In this document: positions 7,393 to 14,889 of the stretch, piece after piece
Numbering within the stretch: the stretch's first letter is position 1
Layout: every line of letters starts with the position of its first letter
Assembly: GCA_028877275.1 (NCBI GenBank)
Contig: JAPPFP010000009.1
Location: 418,889-470,176 of the forward strand
Length of the DNA stretch: 51,288 nt
DNA from: Acidobacteriota bacterium
Lineage (GTDB): Bacteria; Acidobacteriota; Thermoanaerobaculia; Multivoradales; Multivoraceae
Direction: 5' to 3'
Position numbers and translations under genes: made by a program
The notes under the pieces: generated by a model
Seen by the model: the letters and a program-made list of their open reading frames with translations, nothing else
Databases searched by the model: none
What the model was told of the DNA's origin: nothing

Positions 7393-9527
7393 TCGCCGCC
7401 GCCCGTCGACTCGGCGTCCGGGGTGGGGGCTTCTTCGCCGGCGTCGTCGCCGCTCTCGGCCCAGGGCAGGTAGGCGGTGTAGTCGATCTCATGCGGCGGC
7501 GGGTCGCCGCCGGGACCCTTCAGGTAGTGCTCCATCCAGCGCAGGGTGCGGAGCATGTAGTCGAGGCGCGCCGCCGAGCGCCGGTTGCCGTGGCCCTCGC
7601 CGGGATAGAGGACCAGCCGCACGGGCGCCTGGCCGAGGGTCTTCAGGTGCCGGTGCAGCTCGAGCGACTGGCTGGGATGGACCCGGGGGTCCTCCTTGCC
7701 ATGCAGGATCAGGGTCGGCGTGCGGTTGCGCTTGACGTAGTAGATGGGACTGCTTTTCTCGAAGTAGTCCCAGTCGTCCCAGAGCGTCGTGCGGTGATGG
7801 ACCAATTCCATCTCCAGCGGGATGTCCGTCGTCCCCAGCTTGGAGATGTTGTTCGAGATGCCGACGAAGGGAATCGCCGCGGCAAAGCGGTCCGAGTAGT
7901 AGGTCGCGCCCCAGGCCGAGGCGTAGCCGCCGTAGGAGCCGCCGGTGATGCCGACCCGGTCCCGGTCGACCAGGCCGATCTCGATCAGGTGATCGACCGC
8001 GACGATCAGGTCGTCGAACTCGGGGCCGGCAGCGGCGTGCTGGCCGAGCTTCGAGAACTCGACGCCGCGCCCTGTGCTGCCCCGGTAGTTCGGGTAGAAG
8101 GAGGCGAAGCCGCGGGCGGCGGCGAGCTGCGCGAAGTTCGAGTAGCTGGTCAGCCAGCCGTTGCTGTGGTGGCTTTCCGGGCCGCCATGGACGAACAGGA
8201 TCAGCGGATAGCGCCGGCCCTCCTCGTAGCCGAGCGGGTAGATCAGCAGCCCCTCGAGCTCGAGCCCGTCCGGCGCCGCGTGCCGGACGACTTCCTGGCG
8301 GGCCAGGTCGATGTCGTCGAGCCAGGGGTTCGAGTTCGTCATGCGCACCGGTGGCGCCCGCGGAGCCCCCGGGTCGTAGCGGTAGATCTCTCTCGGGTGA
8401 TCGGGGCTGTCGGCGACCAGCGCCGCGGCGCCGCCGTCGCGCGGCAGGCTGAAGCTGAGGCCGATCGGGCCGCCCGGTTCGATCAGCGTTTCCGCTTTAC
8501 CGCCGGTGGACACCCTGCCCAGGGTGCTCCAGACGCCGACGGAGGCGGCGTACAGCAGGTGCTCGTCGTCCTCCCAGGCGAACGAGGCGACGTGGCCCTC
8601 GAGTTCCGGCAGCAGGTCGCTGAAGCTGTCGGCGCCGCCTACGAGCATCAGTCTGCCGGCCGCCGGGTCGTGCTGATCGGCCGCCGATACGGCGGCGACC
8701 TGCTCGCCGTTCGGGCTGAAACCGATCTGGCCGAGCTTGCCGATCGCCTCGACCGTTGAGACGACGGGGAAGTCGTCCATCGACGCGTCCACGATCACGA
8801 CGGACTTGCTCGTGTAGGAGTCGTCGATCAGGGCGGTCGGCGTGGTCACCGCGGCGAGGCGTTCGCCGTTGGGGCTCCAGACGGCGGAGATGACGTGCCC
8901 GTCGACCGCCTCGACCAGCACAGGCTTCGATTCGTCGTCGCCACGGTCGGCATCGAGCGCCGGGACATCGGCGATCCAGAGTCGCGTCAGGGGCCGGTCC
9001 TCTTCGTAGATCTCCTGGTTGAACCCCTTGTCGCGGAGTGTCTTCAGTTCCTTGGCGGTTTCCTCGCGGGACAGGAACGCGACCCGGTCGCCGTCCGGCG
9101 ACAGGACGTAGGAGCCGACGCCGTTCGCGTGCTCGACCAGCTTGCGGCTCTCTCCACCACCGACCGGGATGCCGTAGAGGGCGGAGGCTTTGTCCGAGCC
9201 GCGGCGCGAGGTGAACAGGATCTCGTCGTTGCCGCGGAAGCTCGGCCGGCCGACGTTCACCGGACCGGCGATGAAGGGCCGCGAGGACCCGGGCTCGGCC
9301 ATGTCGAGCACGTGCAGCTCGGTCCACGAGCCGCCGCTGTCCTCGTCCAGCGGCCGCCGCGGGACGCTCAGCAGGTAGGCCGCGAGACTGCCGTCGGGCG
9401 ACACCGCCGCCGTGCCGACGCTGCGCAGCGTGGCGACGTGGTGCGGCTCGATCGGGTTCGGCGCCTGGCCCGTGACAGTGGCCGGCGCAGCCAGCGCGAC
9501 GACGATGCAAGCGATGTTCCGGTTCAT
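7389..9527 (-). CDS. Secreted S9-family serine peptidase (prolyl oligopeptidase-like)
   Basis: A 712-residue exported peptidase. ATG 9527 is preceded by AGGAGAG at good spacing and begins a Sec signal (MNRNIACIVVALAAPATVTG). Residues about 30-420 form a beta-propeller with WD40-like repeats such as SPDGSLAAYLL and SPNGEQVAAV. The C-terminal alpha/beta hydrolase domain has ILFVHGGPES, the nucleophile elbow GGSYGG (Ser531), Asp613 in GKEDPRVHP and His646 in GEGHG, a complete catalytic triad. The family cleaves short peptides or removes dipeptides or acyl-amino acids. The short Asp/Glu/Gly-rich C-terminal tail is probably disordered. The gene lies 13 bp after the PfkB kinase gene and overlaps the lipoprotein gene. 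Confidence 0.92.
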   Translation of the reverse strand: MNRNIACIVVALAAPATVTGQAPNPIEPHHVATLRSVGTAAVSPDGSLAAYLLSVPRRPLDEDSGGSWTELHVLDMAEPGSSRPFIAGPVNVGRPSFRGNDEILFTSRRGSDKASALYGIPVGGGESRKLVEHANGVGSYVLSPDGDRVAFLSREETAKELKTLRDKGFNQEIYEEDRPLTRLWIADVPALDADRGDDESKPVLVEAVDGHVISAVWSPNGERLAAVTTPTALIDDSYTSKSVVIVDASMDDFPVVSTVEAIGKLGQIGFSPNGEQVAAVSAADQHDPAAGRLMLVGGADSFSDLLPELEGHVASFAWEDDEHLLYAASVGVWSTLGRVSTGGKAETLIEPGGPIGLSFSLPRDGGAAALVADSPDHPREIYRYDPGAPRAPPVRMTNSNPWLDDIDLARQEVVRHAAPDGLELEGLLIYPLGYEEGRRYPLILFVHGGPESHHSNGWLTSYSNFAQLAAARGFASFYPNYRGSTGRGVEFSKLGQHAAAGPEFDDLIVAVDHLIEIGLVDRDRVGITGGSYGGYASAWGATYYSDRFAAAIPFVGISNNISKLGTTDIPLEMELVHHRTTLWDDWDYFEKSSPIYYVKRNRTPTLILHGKEDPRVHPSQSLELHRHLKTLGQAPVRLVLYPGEGHGNRRSAARLDYMLRTLRWMEHYLKGPGGDPPPHEIDYTAYLPWAESGDDAGEEAPTPDAESTGGGE

Positions 9528-9540
9528 GAAATCTCTCCTG

Positions 9541-10575
9541 TCATTGGACCGCCGCAGTCTGACGCTCCTCGATCGCCGCCAGCCGTTCCCGGATGTCGGG
9601 CGACAGCTTGACGCCCAGATGCGTGATCGTATCTGCCGCCATGGCGATTCCGATCTCGCAGCAGGCGCGGATCGACAGATCCCGCAGCAGGCCGTAGAGG
9701 AAGCCGGCGGCGAAGCAGTCGCCGGCGCCGGTCGTGTCGACGACGTCGACCCGGTGCGCGGGTACACGGTGGACTTCGTCGCCCCGGCGCACCCAGGCGC
9801 CACGGACACCGTCCTTGACCGCGACCACCTCGATCGTCTCCGCCAGCTCACGCGCCGCGGCCTCCGGTCCGAGGCCGGTCATCATCCTCGCTTCCTCGGC
9901 GTTGGCGAACAGGATGTCGAAGCCGTGCTCCTTGTGCCGCATGAGGTGGTCGCGGGACCGGCGAACCGCGAACGGATCCGCGACGTCGATGGCGAGTTTG
10001 GCCCCGGCGGCGCGGGCGACCTCGATGGCGTGTTCGATTGCGTCGATCTGGTTCGGGGTGTCCCAGATGTAGCCCGTGGTGAAGAAGATCCGGGACTTCC
10101 GGATGTCCTCCTCGGGCACGTGCTCCGGACGGTACTTCCGGCAGACGCCCAGGTGCGTGTTCATCGTCCGCTCGCCGTCGGGCGTCACCAGCACGACCGA
10201 GGTGCCGGTGACGCCGTCGATCCTTGCCAGCCGGTTCCGGACCCGGCTGGCGTTCAGGCCGCGCTCGAACAGGCGGCCGGTGTCGTCGCCGGCGACCGCC
10301 GAGCTGTAGCTCGCGTCGACACCCAGCAGGGACGCGGCGCGCAGCACGTTGGCGCAGGAGCCGCCGGCCTCGATCTCGGGTTGCAGGATCTCGCCGTCGC
10401 GGTTCAGCACGTGATCGAGGATCGCCCCCTGCTCCTCCGCGGTGACGAGCTTCATGATCCCCTTGTCGAGGCCCATCTCGTCGAGGTGCCGGTCCTCTAC
10501 GCGGACCAGCAGGTCGAGGATCGCGTTCTCGATCCCGACCAGTTCCGGGTCAGTGTCCCGCGGCGGCCCCGCCAC
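9541..10575 (-). CDS. PfkB-family sugar/nucleoside kinase (adenosine-kinase-like)
   Basis: A 344-residue cytosolic kinase of the ribokinase/PfkB superfamily. The N-terminal motif EAGGSCANVLRAASLLG (about residues 69-85) binds the substrate sugar. The C-terminal motif DTTGAGDCFAAGFLYGL (280-296) holds the anion hole and the catalytic base Asp286. The lid segment and the long spacing resemble adenosine kinase/inosine kinase-like members more than fructokinases, but the substrate cannot be fixed from sequence. The gene starts 6 bp after the AMP-ligase-like gene and ends 13 bp before the S9 peptidase, so it is co-transcribed. Confidence 0.88.
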   Translation of the reverse strand: MAGPPRDTDPELVGIENAILDLLVRVEDRHLDEMGLDKGIMKLVTAEEQGAILDHVLNRDGEILQPEIEAGGSCANVLRAASLLGVDASYSSAVAGDDTGRLFERGLNASRVRNRLARIDGVTGTSVVLVTPDGERTMNTHLGVCRKYRPEHVPEEDIRKSRIFFTTGYIWDTPNQIDAIEHAIEVARAAGAKLAIDVADPFAVRRSRDHLMRHKEHGFDILFANAEEARMMTGLGPEAAARELAETIEVVAVKDGVRGAWVRRGDEVHRVPAHRVDVVDTTGAGDCFAAGFLYGLLRDLSIRACCEIGIAMAADTITHLGVKLSPDIRERLAAIEERQTAAVQ

Positions 10576-10581
10576 GGCGGT

Positions 10582-12120
10582 CTACTGATCTCCCCAGCGG
10601 TCCTTGACCGCCGCGCGGTCGACGTGGTCGCCGCTCCGCGGCAACTCGCTGGTGAAGATGACGTCGCGAGGCCGCTTGAAGCGGGCGATCCGGGAGCCGA
10701 CGTGCTCGCGGACCGATTCCTGGTCGAGACCGGCGGAGGCGCCTCCTGGAGCAACTTCGAGGACGGCGCGGATCGCCTCGCCCCAGCGCTCGTCGCTGAC
10801 CCCGAAGACGCATGCCGCGCGCACGGCGTCGAGTTCGAGGATCGCGGCCTCGACCTCCGCCGGATACACGTTCTCGCCGCCTGGCTTGATGAGTTCCTTC
10901 TCCGGCTTGCGGGCGACGTAGAACAGGTTGCCTTCCTCGTCGAAGCGGCCGATGTCCCCGGTGTGGTGCCAGCCGCCGCGGAAGGTGTGCGCGGTGACGT
11001 CCGGTTGCCCGTCGTAGCCCAGGAAGACCAGCGGTCCGCGGACGACGATCTCGCCGTCCTCGCCGGCCGGCACCTCGCAGTCGTCGTCGTCGACCAGGCG
11101 AACGCTGCAGAGTTCGGCCGCCTTGCCGGCGCAGCCGAGCCGCTCGCGGGCGTTCTGGATCGTGACGAAACCGCTCGTCTCGCACTGCCCGAAGCCGGCC
11201 CAGAAGGTGGCGTCCGTCTCGTCATGGAGCCGCTGCATGGTGTCGGGCGAGTCGAGACCGGTGACGTGGCGGAGGCTGGGAAGACGGCTGCCGGCCTCGG
11301 CTGCCGCGTCCAGCAGGGTGGTGAGCACCGGCGGAAAGTCACTGATCATCGTGATCGCATGGCGGTCGATCAGCTCGACCGCCTGCGCCGGGTCGTACTT
11401 GGCGGTGACCACGTTGGCTCCGCCGGCGTGGAAGACGCTCAGCAGGTGGCCGAGCGCCGCGATGTGGAAGAGCGGCAGCGCGACCAGGTTGCGGTCCGAG
11501 CCGTCGAGGCCGAGCGACGCGATCTCCTGCAGGTTGGCCCAGACCAGGTTCGAGTGGCTGAGCAGGGCGCCGCGCGGGATCACGTCGACGGCGGCGGTCG
11601 CGATGACGGCAAAGGGCTCGCCGGCGGAGACGTCCGGCCGCGGCAGGTCGTTCGCCGCGCCGGCGCCGGCGTAGAGAGAGTCCAGCGAGGCGTAGCCTTC
11701 CGCCGGATCGCTACCGAACTGGAACCAGTGCCGGATCGCGTCGTCGCCGGGGCCGCCCGGGACGGCGTCGAGAAAGTCCGTACCGACGACGAACGCTCGC
11801 GGCTTCGCCCGCTCGCGGACGAGCATCTCGATCTCACCGGGTTGCAGCCGCCAGTTGATCGGGTAGACGATGATGCCCTGGCGGGCGCAGGCGAGGTAGA
11901 GCTCCACGTAGGCCGCCGAGTTCTGGGCCAGCACCGCGAGACGGTCGGAGACCTCGAGCCCCAGACCGTCGAGCCCCGCCGCCAGCGCGTCGACGCGTTC
12001 GCGGAGCTCCGCGAAGCTCCGTTCCTCGCCGTCCTCCGTGACCAGCGCGAGCCGGTCGCCGAACGCCGTCGCGTTGCGGACGAGAACGTCGTAGAGCGTG
12101 AAGTTCTGAACGCTGGACAC
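10582..12120 (-). CDS. AMP-dependent acyl-CoA synthetase-like protein with atypical active-site motifs
   Basis: A 512-residue protein of the ANL (acyl/aryl-CoA ligase) superfamily, starting with GTG. The fold is clear: FGQCETSG (309-317), HHTGDI (385-390), YVARKPEKELIKPGGENVYPAEVE around 401-424 and the FKRPRDVIF region. Two catalytic elements are not canonical. The P-loop, normally TSGTTGxPKG, reads ATAAVDVIPRG at residues 174-184. The C-terminal PRTxxGKxxR lysine site reads PRSGDHVDR at 494-502 with no lysine at that place. The protein may therefore use an altered reaction or be a divergent subgroup; I recall ligases with TAAV...PRGA loops, but cannot check here. It is the first gene of a long reverse-strand run. 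Confidence 0.85.
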   Translation of the reverse strand: MSSVQNFTLYDVLVRNATAFGDRLALVTEDGEERSFAELRERVDALAAGLDGLGLEVSDRLAVLAQNSAAYVELYLACARQGIIVYPINWRLQPGEIEMLVRERAKPRAFVVGTDFLDAVPGGPGDDAIRHWFQFGSDPAEGYASLDSLYAGAGAANDLPRPDVSAGEPFAVIATAAVDVIPRGALLSHSNLVWANLQEIASLGLDGSDRNLVALPLFHIAALGHLLSVFHAGGANVVTAKYDPAQAVELIDRHAITMISDFPPVLTTLLDAAAEAGSRLPSLRHVTGLDSPDTMQRLHDETDATFWAGFGQCETSGFVTIQNARERLGCAGKAAELCSVRLVDDDDCEVPAGEDGEIVVRGPLVFLGYDGQPDVTAHTFRGGWHHTGDIGRFDEEGNLFYVARKPEKELIKPGGENVYPAEVEAAILELDAVRAACVFGVSDERWGEAIRAVLEVAPGGASAGLDQESVREHVGSRIARFKRPRDVIFTSELPRSGDHVDRAAVKDRWGDQ

Positions 12121-12156
12121 GGTAGACGGGGCTTCTACGGAGGCGAACCGGCGCGC

Positions 12157-12162
12157 ACTTTA
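12157..12162 (-). promoter_or_regulatory. -10-like TAAAGT box for the ligase/kinase/peptidase run
   Basis: On the reverse strand TTGATAAAGT lies 36 nt upstream of the GTG at 12120, in the divergent gap before the nuclease gene. No clear -35 is seen. It abuts a REP-like palindrome at 12174-12203. Confidence 0.35.
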
Positions 12163-12173
12163 TCAACGGCAAA

Positions 12174-12203
12174 CACTGGGTGCGCCGGCGTCCCCGCCGG
12201 CAT
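12174..12203 (+). repeat. REP-like palindrome, copy 1
   Basis: A GC-rich hairpin with core GGTGCGCCGGC, a short variable loop and GCCGGCAT. It lies between the divergent ligase and nuclease genes. The same core recurs at 40594-40624 and, inverted, at 48487-48517. Confidence 0.65.
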
Positions 12204-12248
12204 CGGGCGCGATCCGGCGAAGCCGGGAGCGCGAAACGTATCCGTCGC

Positions 12249-12254
12249 TACACT
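12249..12254 (+). promoter_or_regulatory. -10-like TACACT box 6 nt before the nuclease start
   Basis: CGCTACACT lies directly before the ATG at 12261 with no Shine-Dalgarno site, so a leaderless transcript is likely. The same CGCTACACT string occurs upstream of two of the tandem secreted orphans and the DUF1761 gene. Confidence 0.5.
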
Positions 12255-12260
12255 TCGTCC

Positions 12261-13319
12261 ATGCCCACACGACGATGGAATCCGATTGGCCTGGTCGCAC
12301 TGCTCCCCTTGCTCGCTACGCCCAGCCATGCCTGGAACGACTTCGGCCATGAAGTCGTGGCCCGGATCGCGTGGCAGGAACTCGAACCGGAGGTCCGGAG
12401 CCGCGTCCTGTCCCTGTTCCGGGAGGCGCCGCGGGACAGCCTGATGCACTGCCTCGATCTCAACCAGGATCGCCGTCGGGGCTGCGGTCGGTTCGCGTAT
12501 CGCCTGGGGGATGCCGGGAGCAGTGGCGACGGCGACCGCATCCTGTTCGAGCGGGCCGCCTACTGGCCCGATCTCGCGCGGCAACTCGAGAAGTACAACC
12601 GTCCGACCTGGCACTACATCGGCTGGACCTGGCGCCAGGGTGCCGACGGGACTGCCCACGACACGGATCTACCGGTGCCCGAGCCGAATGCCGTGAGCCA
12701 GTTGGTCGAACTCGCGCGGTCCGTCGCCGATACGTCCGGCGGGCCGGGCAAGCGCGCTGTCCACCTGGCCTGGATCTTCCACCTCGTCGGCGACATCCAC
12801 CAGCCGCTTCACGCCGCGTCCCGGGTCACGGAGCGCCGCGACGAACGGGAAGGCGACCGCGGCGGCAACGGGTTTGGCCTTGATGAGTGGAACCGCAACC
12901 TCCACGCTTTCTGGGACGGCGCCCTCGACGGCCGGTTCAGGGCTCAACACAGGGATCGGGCGCTGGCTCGACTCGACGCGCCTCCCGACCGGCCACCGCC
13001 GCCCGAGCAGTTCTGGAGGTTCTTCGGAGAGGCCCGCGACCGAGAGTACGAGGCCCACAAGGACCGGGTCGCAGCCGAGGCTCGCGCCCGCCATCCCCTG
13101 GACGACGCCATGCGAGCCAACCTCAAGTCCGGCGACTTCGAAGCCTGGGCGGGAGAGTCCAACCGGATCGTCCGCGAATCGCTCTATCCCCCCGACCTCC
13201 AACGGGGCAAGGCACCGTCTGACGCTTACGCCAACGAGGCCTACGACATCTCCCTCCGGCGCGCCGCTCTCGCCGGCTATCGCCTGGCTGACCTGCTCGA
13301 CAGCCTCCTGGCGCCGTAG
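12261..13319 (+). CDS. Secreted S1/P1-type zinc nuclease
   Basis: A 352-residue protein with a Sec signal that would be cleaved before Trp25 (...PSHA/WNDFGH). In S1/P1 nucleases this N-terminal Trp is itself a zinc ligand. All nine expected zinc ligands can be placed: Trp25, His30, Asp104 (YWPD), His118 (WHY), His174, Asp178 and His184 (HLVGDIHQPLH), His215 and Asp219 (NLHAFWD). The family cleaves single-stranded DNA and RNA and removes 3' phosphates; the cell probably scavenges phosphate or nucleosides outside the cytoplasm. The start at 12261 is fixed by the signal peptide; upstream in-frame codons overlap the intergenic repeat. A phosphodiesterase gene follows 64 bp downstream. Confidence 0.93.
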   Translation: MPTRRWNPIGLVALLPLLATPSHAWNDFGHEVVARIAWQELEPEVRSRVLSLFREAPRDSLMHCLDLNQDRRRGCGRFAYRLGDAGSSGDGDRILFERAAYWPDLARQLEKYNRPTWHYIGWTWRQGADGTAHDTDLPVPEPNAVSQLVELARSVADTSGGPGKRAVHLAWIFHLVGDIHQPLHAASRVTERRDEREGDRGGNGFGLDEWNRNLHAFWDGALDGRFRAQHRDRALARLDAPPDRPPPPEQFWRFFGEARDREYEAHKDRVAAEARARHPLDDAMRANLKSGDFEAWAGESNRIVRESLYPPDLQRGKAPSDAYANEAYDISLRRAALAGYRLADLLDSLLAP

Positions 13320-13383
13320 GGGCACTTCGCGATCGCTTCCGTGCGCTGTGGCGCAACCGCGGGCTGCGGGGAGTAGACGCGCG

Positions 13384-13935
13384 TTGCCTCGCCTGTTCGT
13401 TGCCCTCGACCTGCCTCCGGAGTTGAAGGCGGCTGTCCGAAGCCTCCAGTTCGGCCTTCGCAACGCCCGCTGGCTGGACGACGGGGGTCTGCATCTCACG
13501 CTGGCCTTCATCGGCGAGGTCGACGGTTCGGCCGTGGAGCGGGTTGAAGATGCTCTGGCCGAGGTCGAGGCCGAGCCGATCCATGTCGAGCTTCACGGCC
13601 TTGGTTGCTTTCCCGGGCGCGGCGCCCCGCGGGTGCTCTGGACGGGCGCGTCGCCCAAGGCCGAGCTTGCGGCCCTTGCCGCCGCCGTCACGCGGGCTCT
13701 CCGGCGAGCCGGCGTGGCTCTGAAGCGCCGGAGATTCACGCCCCACGTCAGCCTGGTTCGATTCCGGCGGCCGCCGCCGGCCGTTGACCTGGAGAGGTAC
13801 CTGGCGGCCCACTCCCTGTTCCGGAGCCCGGTCTGCGAAGTCGCATCGTTTCATCTGTACTCGAGCAGCCTGCACCCGTCGGGGGCGGTCTACACGATCG
13901 AGGCGACCTATCCGCTCGAGCGAAACGGCTGGTGA
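13384..13935 (+). CDS. thpR: RNA 2',3'-cyclic phosphodiesterase (2'-5' RNA ligase family)
   Basis: A 183-residue cytosolic protein of the 2H phosphoesterase superfamily. The two histidine motifs are HLTLAFIG (His37) and HVSLVRF (His121), which together form the active site. The N-terminus RLFVALDLPPELK is typical. The family opens RNA 2',3'-cyclic phosphates to 2'-phosphates, and some members ligate half-tRNAs in vitro. I chose TTG 13384 (GGGGAG about 10 nt upstream, start directly at PRLFVALDLP); GTG 13348 is an in-frame alternative that would add 12 residues. It ends 6 bp from the convergent alpha/beta hydrolase gene. Confidence 0.88.
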   Translation: MPRLFVALDLPPELKAAVRSLQFGLRNARWLDDGGLHLTLAFIGEVDGSAVERVEDALAEVEAEPIHVELHGLGCFPGRGAPRVLWTGASPKAELAALAAAVTRALRRAGVALKRRRFTPHVSLVRFRRPPPAVDLERYLAAHSLFRSPVCEVASFHLYSSSLHPSGAVYTIEATYPLERNGW

Positions 13936-13941
13936 ACGGGG

Positions 13942-14889
13942 TTACGCCGCCGGCAACCGATTCAGGAACCGGCGGATGGTGGCGACGAGCCGGTCCGGGA
14001 CATCGTAGTGGACCATGTGGCCGGCGCCTGCGATCTCTTCGTGCCGGCCCTGGCGAAAGAGGGCGACTCGGCGGGCGATCTCCTCGGGTTCGGGGGTGGC
14101 GTGCTGTTCGTCGACGCCGCGGCGGCTGCTCCAGAACTCGTTGGCCAGAGCGGCCGTGAGAATGAGGGTGGGACAGGTGACCCAGCTCCAGCGTTCTTCG
14201 GAGGCTTCGGGCACGTTCGACATCCAGGTCGTCACGACCTGGGGATCCCATTTCCACTCCAGGCCGCCGGAGGCGAGGGGGCGAGTGCCCAGATCGACGA
14301 ACTCGAGCGCCCGATCGGGGTCGAGGCGGGGATGGACCCGCTTCAGGAGTTCCCAGGCGTGGTCCTTCGAGGCGACCATCCGGTGCTGGCGCGGGTGGGT
14401 CAGCGACTCGACCCCCATCCGGGCCCGTTTCTGCTTGACCTCTTCCGGGAAGCGGTTCAGGGCGTAGGGCGGCCCGAGACCCTCGATCAGCACGATGGCC
14501 CGTGGCAGCTCGGAGAAGATGCCCGCCCATTGGGCCACGACCTGGCCTCCGAGGCTGTGGCCGATGACGATCGGCCGCTCGAGTGCGCAGTCGAGGAACA
14601 CGGCGTGCAGGTCGGCGATGTGGTGAGCCATCGTGTAGATGCCGGGATGCGCGCTCTCACCGTGGCCGCGCAGGTCGTAGGCGACGACCCGGTGGTCCGC
14701 GGCGAACGCCTCGGCGACTGGCGCAAGCGTGAGCGCGAAGTCCTGGATGCCGTGCGCCAGCAGGATGGCTGGACCGTCCGGCGGACCCCATTCGTAGATC
14801 TCGAGCTCGGTGCCGCTGGCCTCGATGCGTCGCTGCCGGCGGGCGGTCGGCTCGAGGCGGGGCGGCGGTTCGGATGCGGTCAGGGTCAA
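13942..14889 (-). CDS. Alpha/beta-fold hydrolase
   Basis: A 315-residue cytosolic hydrolase, with no signal peptide visible. Features are the oxyanion region LLAHGIQDF, the YDLRGHGES strand, the nucleophile elbow GHSLGG with Ser112, a cap region at about 135-220, and the C-terminal GAGHMVHYD with the catalytic His. This arrangement is typical of esterases, epoxide or C-C bond hydrolases; the substrate is not deducible. Its start overlaps the stop of the BNR-repeat gene by 4 bp, so it is the third gene of a three-gene reverse-strand run. Confidence 0.88.
   Translation of the reverse strand: MTLTASEPPPRLEPTARRQRRIEASGTELEIYEWGPPDGPAILLAHGIQDFALTLAPVAEAFAADHRVVAYDLRGHGESAHPGIYTMAHHIADLHAVFLDCALERPIVIGHSLGGQVVAQWAGIFSELPRAIVLIEGLGPPYALNRFPEEVKQKRARMGVESLTHPRQHRMVASKDHAWELLKRVHPRLDPDRALEFVDLGTRPLASGGLEWKWDPQVVTTWMSNVPEASEERWSWVTCPTLILTAALANEFWSSRRGVDEQHATPEPEEIARRVALFRQGRHEEIAGAGHMVHYDVPDRLVATIRRFLNRLPAA

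Noticed and set aside
9412..12444. Long forward open frame (about 1010 codons) over the PfkB kinase and AMP-ligase genes
   Set aside because: The reverse strand encodes two well-recognised proteins with good starts. The forward frame has an Asp/Val/Arg-rich low-complexity composition and no signature.
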